This document shows, piece by piece, positions 1 through 5,214 of a stretch of 7,050 nt of DNA (its first letter is position 1; the number at the start of each line of letters is the position of its first letter). The stretch is from the NCBI GenBank assembly GCA_003518745.1, contig DOYB01000006.1, forward strand, positions 1 to 7,050, in the 5' to 3' direction. The notes under the pieces are model-generated. The model had not been told where the DNA came from and did no database searches. It saw only the letters and a list, made by a program, of their open reading frames with translations. A program made the translations under genes and the position numbers. This DNA is from Selenomonas sp. (GTDB taxonomy: Bacteria; Bacillota; Negativicutes; Selenomonadales; Selenomonadaceae).

Positions 1-84
1 AATCAGGCAGAGGCCGCGAGAATCGTGGTGGAAATCAAGAGCGAAATCGAGAAGCTGCGTGAGCAGGTGCAGAATATCGAATAG
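1..84 (+). CDS. yicC: YicC-family endoribonuclease, C-terminal end (partial)
   Basis: Only the last 27 codons and the TAG stop are in the window; the start lies to the left. The visible peptide is a charged amphipathic helix ending in REQVQNIE, which is the usual C-terminus of the YicC/YloC family (DUF1732 at the C-terminus). Family members are stress-related endoribonucleases; that role is family knowledge, since the catalytic part is not visible here. The identification is strengthened by position: in many Firmicutes this gene sits directly before remA and gmk, exactly as here. The stop codon overlaps the ribosome binding site AGGAG (83-87) of remA, so the two genes are almost certainly co-transcribed and possibly translationally coupled. 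Confidence 0.85.
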   Translation, partial: NQAEAARIVVEIKSEIEKLREQVQNIE

Positions 85-97
85 GAGCAGAAAGTAA

Positions 98-367
98 ATG
101 GATATCAAGTTAATAAACATCGGCTTTGGCAATATAGTATCCGCCAATCGGGTTATTGCCATTGTCAGCCCTGAATCCGCGCCAATAAAGCGCATCATAC
201 AGGAGGCAAGGGACGGGCAGAAGCTGATTGATGCCACCTATGGAAGGCGTACAAGGGCTGTGGTGATAATGGACAGCGATCATGTTATTCTTTCCGCGGT
301 GCAGCCGGAGACCGTGGCGCACAGGGCGGCAGAGGATGATGATAAGGGTAAGAATGTTGAGCAGTAG
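98..367 (+). CDS. remA: RemA/DUF370 family DNA-binding regulator
   Basis: The 89-residue protein matches the RemA (formerly DUF370) family along its whole length. It has the N-terminal INIGFGNIVSANR segment, SPESAPIKR at 24-32, DATYGRRTR at 45-53 and MDSDHVILSAVQPETV near the C-terminus. Arg18 and the Arg50-Arg51 pair sit where residues important for DNA binding lie in the Bacillus subtilis protein. That protein forms ring-like oligomers that wrap DNA and activates extracellular-matrix and osmoprotection operons. The targets in this organism are unknown. The start at 98 is preceded by AGGAG ten bases upstream. The acidic tail (EDDDKGKNVEQ) is variable in the family. The gene sits between yicC and gmk, its conserved Firmicute position, and ends 13 bases before gmk. 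Confidence 0.93.
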   Translation: MDIKLINIGFGNIVSANRVIAIVSPESAPIKRIIQEARDGQKLIDATYGRRTRAVVIMDSDHVILSAVQPETVAHRAAEDDDKGKNVEQ

Positions 368-380
368 GGAAGTTGGAACG

Positions 381-992
381 ATGAAGCAAGGTTTGTTGAT
401 AGTGGTTTCCGGCCCTTCCGGTACGGGAAAGGGCACGGTTTGCAAGAAACTTTTGGACAGTATGCCCGAGTTGGCATATTCAATTTCGGCCACCACCAGA
501 AAGCCCAGGGAGGGTGAGGCTGACGGGGTCAACTATTATTTCCTTGAGAGAGAAGAATTCGAAAAGCTGATCGGAGAGGATGGTTTTCTCGAATGGGCCG
601 AGGTCTATGGGAACTATTATGGTACTCCGCTGGCGAAGATACGCGAAAAGCTTGGGGAAGGGCAGGATATACTGCTGGAGATAGACACCCAGGGAGCGCT
701 GAAGGTAATGGAGAAGTGCCCCGAGGGGATATTCATCTTCCTGCTGCCGCCGTCTATTCGGGAACTGGAGCGCCGCATAAGGGGCAGAGGTTCTGAGACA
801 GAGGAGAGCTTGGCCCGACGTCTTGGGGCTGCCAAGGCTGAGATAGCCGTGGGAAGGAAATATGGCTACGCGGTGGTGAACAAAACGGTTGGCAAGGCCG
901 TGGAGCAGATTCGTGAAATACTGGCTGCAGAGCACTGCAGGGTTAAGAATAATTTAGATTTTTTCGAGGTGTTGGAACATGAAGGCAATTGA
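381..992 (+). CDS. gmk: Guanylate kinase
   Basis: This cytoplasmic enzyme phosphorylates GMP to GDP using ATP, a required step in GTP and dGTP supply. The 203-residue product has the usual family length. The P-loop GPSGTGKG is at residues 11-18. The GMP-binding segment SATTRKPREGE (36-46), followed by GVNYYF (49-54), is intact. The LID region, with conserved arginines (RRIRGRGSETEE), lies in the second half. I chose the ATG at 381 because the product then begins MKQGLLIVVSGPSG, like characterised homologues, with a GTAGGGA motif about ten bases upstream. Longer in-frame starts (354 or 282) would run into remA and add non-homologous residues. The 3' end overlaps rpoZ by 14 bases, which suggests coupled translation. 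Confidence 0.96.
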   Translation: MKQGLLIVVSGPSGTGKGTVCKKLLDSMPELAYSISATTRKPREGEADGVNYYFLEREEFEKLIGEDGFLEWAEVYGNYYGTPLAKIREKLGEGQDILLEIDTQGALKVMEKCPEGIFIFLLPPSIRELERRIRGRGSETEESLARRLGAAKAEIAVGRKYGYAVVNKTVGKAVEQIREILAAEHCRVKNNLDFFEVLEHEGN

Positions 993-1209
993 ACCCATGA
1001 GCATGGTTAACCCGTCTACGGACGCGCTGATGCGGCAGGTAGACAGCAGGTACGGACTGGTGGTATTGGCGGCAAAGCGTGCCCGCCAGCTTTTGGATGG
1101 TGATGAAATCAAGGTGCGTCAGCAGTCCACGAAGGACGTCACGAACGCATTGGAGGAGATTGTGGAGGGGAAGATTTCCTACCAGATTTCCAAGGAAGCG
1201 ATGAAGTAA
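979..1209 (+). CDS. rpoZ: DNA-directed RNA polymerase omega subunit
   Basis: The 76-residue protein is the omega subunit, which assists folding and assembly of beta' in RNA polymerase. The recognisable core includes NPSTDALMRQVDSRYGLVVL, then AAKRARQLL, then the segment TKDVTNALEEI, a common Firmicute omega pattern. The C-terminus EGKISYQIS is short, as usual in this group. The ATG at 979 lies inside the end of gmk and has a good ribosome binding site (GAGGTG at 966-971, seven bases upstream). An in-frame ATG at 997 would give a protein six residues shorter and has a poorer upstream site. The order gmk-rpoZ-coaBC is conserved in Firmicutes. The stop codon is two bases before the coaBC start. 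Confidence 0.93.
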   Translation: MKAIEPMSMVNPSTDALMRQVDSRYGLVVLAAKRARQLLDGDEIKVRQQSTKDVTNALEEIVEGKISYQISKEAMK

Positions 1210-1211
1210 AG

Positions 1212-2426
1212 ATGGCCGGTGTACAGGGCAGAAAAATTGTTTTGGGAGTCACCGGAGGAATCGCCGCTTTCAAGGCGGTGGAGCTTGCCAGCAGGCTCAC
1301 GAAGGCAGGGGCAGAGGTCCATGTCCTGATGTCAAGGGCGGCCAAGGAATTTGTCACGGAGCTGACCTTTCGTGAAATAACAGGCTATCCGGTGGCATCG
1401 GATATGTGGGCTAAGAATCAGGAATTCCATGTGGAGCATATCGCTCTGGCAAGACTGGCGGAGCTGGTAATCGTGGCTCCTGCCACTGCGAACCTTGTGG
1501 CCAAGATGGCGACAGGTCTGGCAGACGATCTCCTTAGTACGACCCTGCTTGCCACAAAAGCTCCGGTATTTCTTGCTCCGGCAATGAATACGGGTATGTA
1601 CGAGAATCCTGCGACACAGCATAATCTTGAAATTCTGCGCAGCCGGGGGGTACATATCATAGAGCCTGTCAGTGGGCACCTTGCCTGTGGTGCTGAGGGC
1701 AAGGGAAGGTTGCCTGAGGCTGTTGAGCTGGCGGGAATAGTGGAGAGCTTCTTCAACTCCCGTGACAGCCTGAAGGGCAGGAAGCTTATTGTTACAGCAG
1801 GGGGAACCAGAGAGCCGATAGATCCCGTCCGCTATATCGGGAACCATTCAAGCGGTAAAATGGGCTATGCCGTAGCGGCAGAGGCCGCCCGCCGTGGGGC
1901 TGAGGTGGTTCTTATTTCCGGTCCCACTGCTTTGCCGGATCCTTCAGGGGTCAGTTGTGTCCGGATAGAAACCGCGCTGGAGATGCGTGAGGTTGTCCTG
2001 AGGGAATACGGGGATACTGACGCTGTAATCATGTCGGCGGCCGTGGCGGATTACCACGTCAAGGATGTGGCGCCCCAAAAGATAAAGAAGTCCGATGATA
2101 ACTGGCAGCTTGTTCTGGAACGGAATCCCGATATACTGAAGGAGCTTGGAGCCAATAAAAAGCCGCATCAGGTACTGGTGGGCTTTGCGGCGGAAACCTG
2201 CAACCTCATGGAATACGCAAGGAGGAAGCTGGAGCAGAAGAATCTGGATTACATCGTGGCAAACGATGTGACACGGGAAGGGGCAGGCTTCAGTGGAGAG
2301 ACCAATGTGGCGGTGATCATTTCACGGGACGGAGCAGCGGAGGAACTTCCCCTTATGCGGAAATCCGAGCTTGCCCGCAGGATACTTGACCGGGTTGAAG
2401 CCACGTTAGGCGCTTCTGACTCGTGA
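1212..2426 (+). CDS. coaBC: Bifunctional phosphopantothenoylcysteine decarboxylase / phosphopantothenate-cysteine ligase
   Basis: This is a two-domain coenzyme A biosynthesis enzyme of 404 residues. The N-terminal FMN-dependent CoaC domain (about 1-180) decarboxylates 4'-phosphopantothenoylcysteine. It shows the GVTGGIAA flavin loop (12-19), catalytic His76 in HVEHIALA, the PAMNTGMY motif (123-130) and Cys159 in the active-site flap ACGAEGKGR. The C-terminal CoaB domain (about 188-404) joins phosphopantothenate and cysteine using CTP. It shows TAGGTREPIDPVRYI, then Asn211 in NHSSGKMG, AAVADYHV (276-283) and Lys290 in KIKK. All four key residues sit one position after their E. coli counterparts (H75, C158, N210, K289), so the protein appears fully functional. 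The gene starts two bases after rpoZ and has only a weak ribosome binding site, so coupled translation is likely. In many Firmicutes priA follows; here it does not. Confidence 0.97.
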   Translation: MAGVQGRKIVLGVTGGIAAFKAVELASRLTKAGAEVHVLMSRAAKEFVTELTFREITGYPVASDMWAKNQEFHVEHIALARLAELVIVAPATANLVAKMATGLADDLLSTTLLATKAPVFLAPAMNTGMYENPATQHNLEILRSRGVHIIEPVSGHLACGAEGKGRLPEAVELAGIVESFFNSRDSLKGRKLIVTAGGTREPIDPVRYIGNHSSGKMGYAVAAEAARRGAEVVLISGPTALPDPSGVSCVRIETALEMREVVLREYGDTDAVIMSAAVADYHVKDVAPQKIKKSDDNWQLVLERNPDILKELGANKKPHQVLVGFAAETCNLMEYARRKLEQKNLDYIVANDVTREGAGFSGETNVAVIISRDGAAEELPLMRKSELARRILDRVEATLGASDS

Positions 2427-2441
2427 TTTGCATTAATCACG
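2422..2441. promoter_or_regulatory. 7-bp inverted repeat overlapping a -35 box (possible operator)
   Basis: CGTGATT (2422-2428) and AATCACG (2435-2441) are perfect inverted repeats around a six-base centre. The dyad covers the coaBC stop codon and the -35 element of the next promoter. A protein bound here would block or position RNA polymerase. No T-tract follows, so it is a poor terminator candidate. The regulator is unknown. The half-site spacing does not fit the usual CRP or FNR layouts. Confidence 0.45.
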
Positions 2442-2456
2442 GAAAAGTGGTATACT
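2428..2456 (+). promoter_or_regulatory. Sigma-A type promoter with extended -10
   Basis: TTGCAT (2428-2433) and TATACT (2451-2456) are separated by exactly 17 bases. A TG dinucleotide one base before the -10 box (2448-2449) makes it an extended -10 promoter. Transcription should start near 2463, giving a leader of about 50 bases before the ATG at 2512. It drives the small H1-tailed protein gene independently of the coaBC operon. Confidence 0.75.
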
Positions 2457-2511
2457 ATCTCAGTGCTTGTTCACGAAAGTAATTATAATTTATATTAAAG
2501 GGGATCTTATT

Positions 2512-2850
2512 ATGGCAGCAAAGAAGGAAACAGCTACGAAGGTAGTTAAGGCAGCTGCGAAGCCGGCGGCCAAGAAGACTGAGAAGGCACCTGCAAAGGC
2601 ATATGTGTTCTTCAACTGCAACGAGAACAAGGAACATGAGTCCATGAACGTCTATCACAACCATGATGTTTATCTCGACTCTCAGGCCTCCCGTAAGGCT
2701 CTCTGGGCAAAGGTTCAGGAGCAGCTTGGGAATGTGCACATTGATGAGTGCAATATGGATGCCGTTAAGGAAGCCATTATGTCCGGCAATCCTGCAGACG
2801 CTACTCAGTACATGCACTGTGGAGCCATTGTTGAGATGAACCGTCACTAA
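2512..2850 (+). CDS. Small protein with histone-H1-like Lys/Ala-rich N-terminal tail, function unknown
   Basis: I do not recognise this 112-residue protein. Residues 1-30 are almost only Ala, Lys, Thr, Pro and Val (AAKK, KAAAKPAAKK, KAPAKA), like the tails of bacterial histone-H1-like or HU-extended proteins; such tails usually bind nucleic acid. Residues 31-112 form a compact body beginning YVFFNCNENKEHESMNVYHNH and ending MHCGAIVEMNRH. It contains three cysteines (36, 80, 103) and seven histidines (42, 49, 51, 76, 102 and 112 among them if the near-terminal ones are included), which could suit metal binding, though no standard zinc-finger spacing is seen. There is no signal peptide or membrane segment. 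The start at 2512 has a strong ribosome binding site (AAAGGGGA, 2497-2504). With its own strong promoter and terminator, it is probably a monocistronic, well-expressed gene. Nucleoid or RNA binding is inference. Confidence 0.82.
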   Translation: MAAKKETATKVVKAAAKPAAKKTEKAPAKAYVFFNCNENKEHESMNVYHNHDVYLDSQASRKALWAKVQEQLGNVHIDECNMDAVKEAIMSGNPADATQYMHCGAIVEMNRH

Positions 2851-2880
2851 GGCGTTGTCATCTCATTGGAATTCCGGTTT

Positions 2881-2917
2881 GGACCGATGGATTGCGGATA
2901 ATCTGTCGGTCCTTTTT
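2881..2917 (+). terminator. Rho-independent terminator of the H1-tailed protein gene
   Basis: Arms at 2881-2893 and 2900-2912 form a 13-bp stem with two G-U pairs around the loop GCGGAT. The outer seven pairs (GGACCGA/TCGGTCC) are perfect. TTTTT follows at 2913-2917. Confidence 0.9.
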
Positions 2918-2945
2918 ATATCTACAGATTTAAGGAGTAGTTCGC

Positions 2946-3650
2946 ATGACACAGGATGAATTTCATAGCTTGGTGCATTTGGTGATGGATTCCCCGGCCC
3001 ATCCTCCGGAAAAGCTTTTCGCGGGGGGAATGGATGATTGGCATTCACGGGCCAGACTGGCGCATTTCCTCGGGATGCCGGAAATCGGCAAGACGGATGC
3101 GGCTATAGAGCTGTTTCGTTCCGTGGTAGAGGAGACTGTAGATGAAGAGCAGGCAGAGGATGTGGAGGAGAAGGTCTTTGCCTTGCAGAAGCTCAGCAGC
3201 ATTGAACGGCGTATGGACAAGGGACAGGATGCCCTGCGTCATATAAATGGGGCAATCGAGTTGGCAGAGTCCACCGATTTCCTGTATAAGTTCATCCTTA
3301 GGGGTGAACTTTGGGGAGACAGGTGGAATCTCATGCACCATTTGAAGCAGTCCAAGGCCGCGGAGGCAGAGGTTGACGAGCGAATCGAGGCCTACAAGGA
3401 CATCCCCATCGAGCACAACAGCTATCTGTACTATGGCTACCGTTTCAAGGCCATGCTTGCGGCAGAGCGGGGCGTTACGCTGGTGGCAAAGGATTATATG
3501 CACATGGCCCTTCATGCCATGGAGATTCCCGAGGCATATAAGGCGGGTTTAGATAAGGCCTTTTCCCATACCCATGACAACGCCGCGTGGATTCTTAACG
3601 AGATAGACAGGGCAACGCCCCCTACGGACAGACTCCACTGGGATATTTGA
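2946..3650 (+). CDS. Hypothetical TPR-like helical protein
   Basis: This 234-residue protein is not one I can name. It is predicted to be soluble and almost wholly alpha-helical, without signal peptide or membrane segments. A tract of paired helices from about residue 75 to 195 resembles tetratricopeptide repeats: ALQKLSSIERRMDKGQDALRHI, then ALxxI-type helices, then LYYGYRFKAMLAAERG with AKDYMHMALHAM. Exact repeat boundaries are unclear. The middle (65-77) is strongly acidic. Such proteins often act as protein-protein adaptors; no enzyme motif is visible. The start has a good ribosome binding site (AAGGAG, 2932-2937, eight bases upstream). It begins just after the upstream terminator and has no convincing promoter; a weak TTGCGG/TTTATA pair (2892-2920) lies within that terminator. 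Read-through may contribute. Confidence 0.85.
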   Translation: MTQDEFHSLVHLVMDSPAHPPEKLFAGGMDDWHSRARLAHFLGMPEIGKTDAAIELFRSVVEETVDEEQAEDVEEKVFALQKLSSIERRMDKGQDALRHINGAIELAESTDFLYKFILRGELWGDRWNLMHHLKQSKAAEAEVDERIEAYKDIPIEHNSYLYYGYRFKAMLAAERGVTLVAKDYMHMALHAMEIPEAYKAGLDKAFSHTHDNAAWILNEIDRATPPTDRLHWDI

Positions 3651-3667
3651 AGGTCAAAAAAGAGAAG

Positions 3668-3704
3668 GGGACTGCTGCACACAATGTGCAGCAGCCCTTG
3701 TTCT
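3668..3704 (+). terminator. Terminator hairpin after the TPR-like gene
   Basis: CTGCTGCACA (3672-3681) pairs perfectly with TGTGCAGCAG (3685-3694) around CAA. GGG (3668-3670) also pairs with CCC (3695-3697), leaving one bulged A. The tail TTGTTCT is a weak T-tract and runs into the palindromic element that starts at 3703. The minus-strand reading has a better T-rich tail (complement of 3654-3664), so it may work in both directions. Confidence 0.75.
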
Positions 3705-3866
3705 AGTGTCCCGCCTCGTTCATATCCATAATAATTGCCCGCGATGCAGCCATCTGCGTTGTCATCGTCAGTTGGCGTAGCCACCGCTACGCCGCCTTCC
3801 TCTTCCTAGCATCTGACTACATATCGAACAATTATTTTTATGTTTCTGAACGAGGTGGGACACTAG
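3703..3866. repeat. 164-bp imperfect palindrome with CTAG ends, MITE-like
   Basis: The first 20 bases (CTAGTGTCCCGCCTCGTTCA) and the reverse complement of the last 20 differ at one position. Matching continues inwards with gaps (CAT...AATAATTG in both arms, then a looser ATGnAGnCA block). At the centre is a perfect 7-bp stem GGCGTAG/CTACGCC (3774-3780 and 3787-3793), so nearly the whole element folds on itself. CTAG at each end could be a 4-bp target duplication, which would leave TGTCCC/GGGACA as the element termini. No transposase is encoded; the frames crossing it look non-coding. It sits between the TPR-gene terminator and the antitoxin stop codon, where it may also end transcription of the toxin-antitoxin operon. 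The inverted repeat is seen directly; mobility is inference, because only one copy is in view. Confidence 0.7.
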
Positions 3867-3881
3867 GCAACTTTAAGTGAT

Positions 3882-4178
3882 TCAATTTGCAGCATGCATA
3901 TCTTTGGGCAGAAATTCAATTTTTAGCTGCATTCCCAGTCCACTAGCGAGTTTTTTCAACATATTGAGCGATGGATTCCTTGTTCCACGTTCCAATCTGC
4001 TGATATCCCCCTGATTGATGCCAGTTCTGGCTGACAGCTCCGCCTGGGTTATATTTTGTTCCTTACGCGCCTTGACCAGAGCTCTGATGATATCCATTTC
4101 AGGCTGTATATCCTCATACTCCTTACGGAAGTCATCATCCTTCATACGTTTTTTCAATGAATCTCTAAAAGTAATCAT
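3882..4178 (-). CDS. higA: HigA-type antitoxin, XRE-family helix-turn-helix
   Basis: This 98-residue protein has a Cro/C1-type helix-turn-helix domain at about 28-85: ALVKARKEQNITQAELSARTG, then NQGDISRLERGTRNPSLNMLKKLASGLG. The pattern TQAELSARTGI...ISRLERG is typical. The N-terminal 25 residues (RDSLKKRMKDDDFRKEYEDI) resemble the leader segment of HigA/HipB-like antitoxins. Members of this class bind and neutralise the partner toxin and repress their own promoter. It is the second gene of the operon: its ATG overlaps the toxin stop codon in ATGA (4175-4178), and GAGGG lies just upstream. Toxin-before-antitoxin order is the hallmark of HigBA modules. The stop codon is 15 bases from the palindromic element. 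Confidence 0.87.
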   Translation of the reverse strand: MITFRDSLKKRMKDDDFRKEYEDIQPEMDIIRALVKARKEQNITQAELSARTGINQGDISRLERGTRNPSLNMLKKLASGLGMQLKIEFLPKDMHAAN

Positions 4179-4540
4179 TTTCCCTCAGTCTCCCTTTCCA
4201 AGAAAATCTTACGGTACTTTTGGGCTAATTCTATCTGAGCCTTTGGTGTTTTTGGTTGCTTTTTCACAAAGCCATTTGTCATCACAATAGTCTTGCCTAC
4301 ATAAAAGAAGTACAGCACTCTCGTAATATTAGAACCTAATCTGACTCTCAACTCAAAAATGCCCTCACCTAAATGTTCAGAGTATGGCATTCTCAATGCA
4401 GTGCCAGCCTCAGAAAGTACATCCATTAGTCCGTATATTTTGGCAGCCATCTTGTTATCAAGCGAATCGAGGAAGTCTTGTACGGGGCAGTGGTTTTCAT
4501 CCAACTCAAAGAAGATGATATTGAAATTGTCTTGAGCCAT
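4175..4540 (-). CDS. higB: HigB/RelE-type toxin (phage Gp49-like family)
   Basis: This 121-residue protein fits the Gp49-like HigB family (DUF891), part of the RelE/ParE fold, whose characterised members cut mRNA at the ribosome. Typical segments are visible: VQDFLDSLDNKMAAKIYGLMDVL (helical, 20-42), LGEGIFELRVRLGSNITRVLYFF (57-79) and the strong signature NGFVKKQPKTPKAQIELAQKYR (89-110). The conserved basic and aromatic residues expected at the active surface (Arg65, Arg67, Arg74, Lys93, Lys94) are present, so it looks intact. The start has a strong ribosome binding site, GGAGGT (complement of 4546-4551), five bases before ATG. It is first in the operon and overlaps the antitoxin gene by four bases. 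The target RNA and the activity itself are inferred from the family. Confidence 0.87.
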   Translation of the reverse strand: MAQDNFNIIFFELDENHCPVQDFLDSLDNKMAAKIYGLMDVLSEAGTALRMPYSEHLGEGIFELRVRLGSNITRVLYFFYVGKTIVMTNGFVKKQPKTPKAQIELAQKYRKIFLERETEGK

Positions 4541-4557
4541 ATTCCACCTCCAACTTC

Positions 4558-4586
4558 ATAATATGGTATTTTCACCATATTGTCAA
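4558..4586 (-). promoter_or_regulatory. Consensus promoter of the toxin-antitoxin operon
   Basis: Read on the minus strand, TTGACA (complement of 4581-4586) is a perfect -35 box. It is separated by exactly 17 bases from TATTAT (complement of 4558-4563), a near-consensus -10 box. The start point should fall near 4551, at the edge of the GGAGGT ribosome binding site, giving a leader of only about 11 bases. Confidence 0.85.
4560..4581. promoter_or_regulatory. Operator-like inverted repeat inside the toxin-antitoxin promoter
   Basis: AATATGGT (4560-4567) and ACCATATT (4574-4581) are perfect 8-bp inverted repeats around six bases. The dyad spans from the -10 box to the edge of the -35 box and fills the spacer, so bound HigA-type antitoxin would exclude RNA polymerase. 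Autoregulation through this site is inferred from the family and the geometry. Confidence 0.75.
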
Positions 4587-4707
4587 TAATGAAAATTTAG
4601 GCAATGTCATAATTGCGATTGGCTGGCAATTCGTGGAAGAAGTCACGAAGGATTTGAGTTCTTATCACATCAATAATCTCCATGTCATGTTGCGTTTTTT
4701 AGTCTAG

Positions 4708-4750
4708 AAAAAAAGGGCTGTGCATAAGTGATAAGCACTCATGCACAGCC
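4708..4750 (-). terminator. Rho-independent terminator of the tadA operon
   Basis: On the minus strand a 15-bp stem with one G-U pair (arms at 4736-4750 and 4716-4730) closes on a 5-base loop. The outer ten pairs (GGCTGTGCAT/ATGCACAGCC) are perfect. Seven U residues follow (complement of 4708-4714). The stem begins five bases after the tadA stop codon. Confidence 0.93.
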
Positions 4751-4755
4751 TCTTC

Positions 4756-5214
4756 TTATTTTCTACGCCTTTCCGCGAAAAACCGCTTCATAATGTCTGA
4801 GCATTCATCCTGCAACACTCCGGCCGTAACCTGGAGCTGATGATTCAGCGCAGGGTTGGAGGTGACGTTGAACAGGGATTCCGAGGCTCCTGCCTTGGAA
4901 TCGGCGCTGCCGTAGACCACCCTGTCCACCCGGCTCATCACCAAGGCTCCCGCGCACATTGGGCAGGGTTCAATAGTCACAAATAGGGTAAGTCCCGACA
5001 GCCTCCACCTGTTCAGCAGGCGGCAGGCCTCCCGTATGGCAATTATCTCTGCGTGAGCGGTGGCATCCTGCCAAGTTTCTCGCATATTATGACCACGGGA
5101 AACAACGGTGCCTGATTCATCTACCAGCACCGCGCCAATGGGAATCTCTCCCTTGTCGTATGCTTTTTGAGCTTCCTCCAGAGCCAGCGCCATGTAATGC
5201 TCATCCGTTTCCAT
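4756..5214 (-). CDS. tadA: tRNA-specific adenosine-34 deaminase
   Basis: This zinc enzyme converts the wobble adenosine of tRNA-Arg(ACG) to inosine, allowing CGU, CGC and CGA codons to be read. The 152-residue length is normal. The zinc and catalytic motif HAE is at 54-56 (His54 ligand, Glu56 proton shuttle) and PCPMC at 83-87 supplies the two cysteine ligands. GEIPIGAVLV near the N-terminus and the C-terminal NHQLQVTAGVLQDECSDIMKRFF are typical of bacterial TadA rather than of cytidine or guanine deaminases. The gene begins inside the end of the small upstream gene (14-base overlap) and has only a modest ribosome binding site (GGGGGT), so translational coupling is likely. A strong terminator follows at once. 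Confidence 0.95.
   Translation of the reverse strand: METDEHYMALALEEAQKAYDKGEIPIGAVLVDESGTVVSRGHNMRETWQDATAHAEIIAIREACRLLNRWRLSGLTLFVTIEPCPMCAGALVMSRVDRVVYGSADSKAGASESLFNVTSNPALNHQLQVTAGVLQDECSDIMKRFFAERRRK

Noticed and set aside
282..380. Upstream in-frame starts for guanylate kinase
   Set aside because: They lie inside remA, add residues not found in homologues and have no better ribosome binding site than the ATG at 381.
2467..2511. Extended TTG start for the H1-tailed protein
   Set aside because: It falls a few bases after the predicted transcription start and has no ribosome binding site; the ATG at 2512 has a strong one.
2455..2847. 130-codon open frame on the minus strand
   Set aside because: It is antisense to a gene with promoter, ribosome binding site and terminator, and its translation resembles no protein.
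2892..2920. TTGCGG-17-TTTATA as a promoter for the TPR-like gene
   Set aside because: Both boxes are poor matches and both lie within a strong terminator hairpin and its tail.
3512..3784. 90-codon minus-strand frame crossing the palindrome and the TPR-gene end
   Set aside because: It runs through a terminator hairpin and the repeat, has no ribosome binding site and changes composition along its length.
3703..3866. Integron attC site or CRISPR repeat as an explanation of the palindrome
   Set aside because: The ends lack the GTTRRRY/RYYYAAC core of attC, there is no integrase nearby, and no regularly spaced repeats exist.
4015..4290. 91-codon plus-strand frame opposite the toxin-antitoxin genes
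   Set aside because: It is a shadow of two well-supported minus-strand genes.
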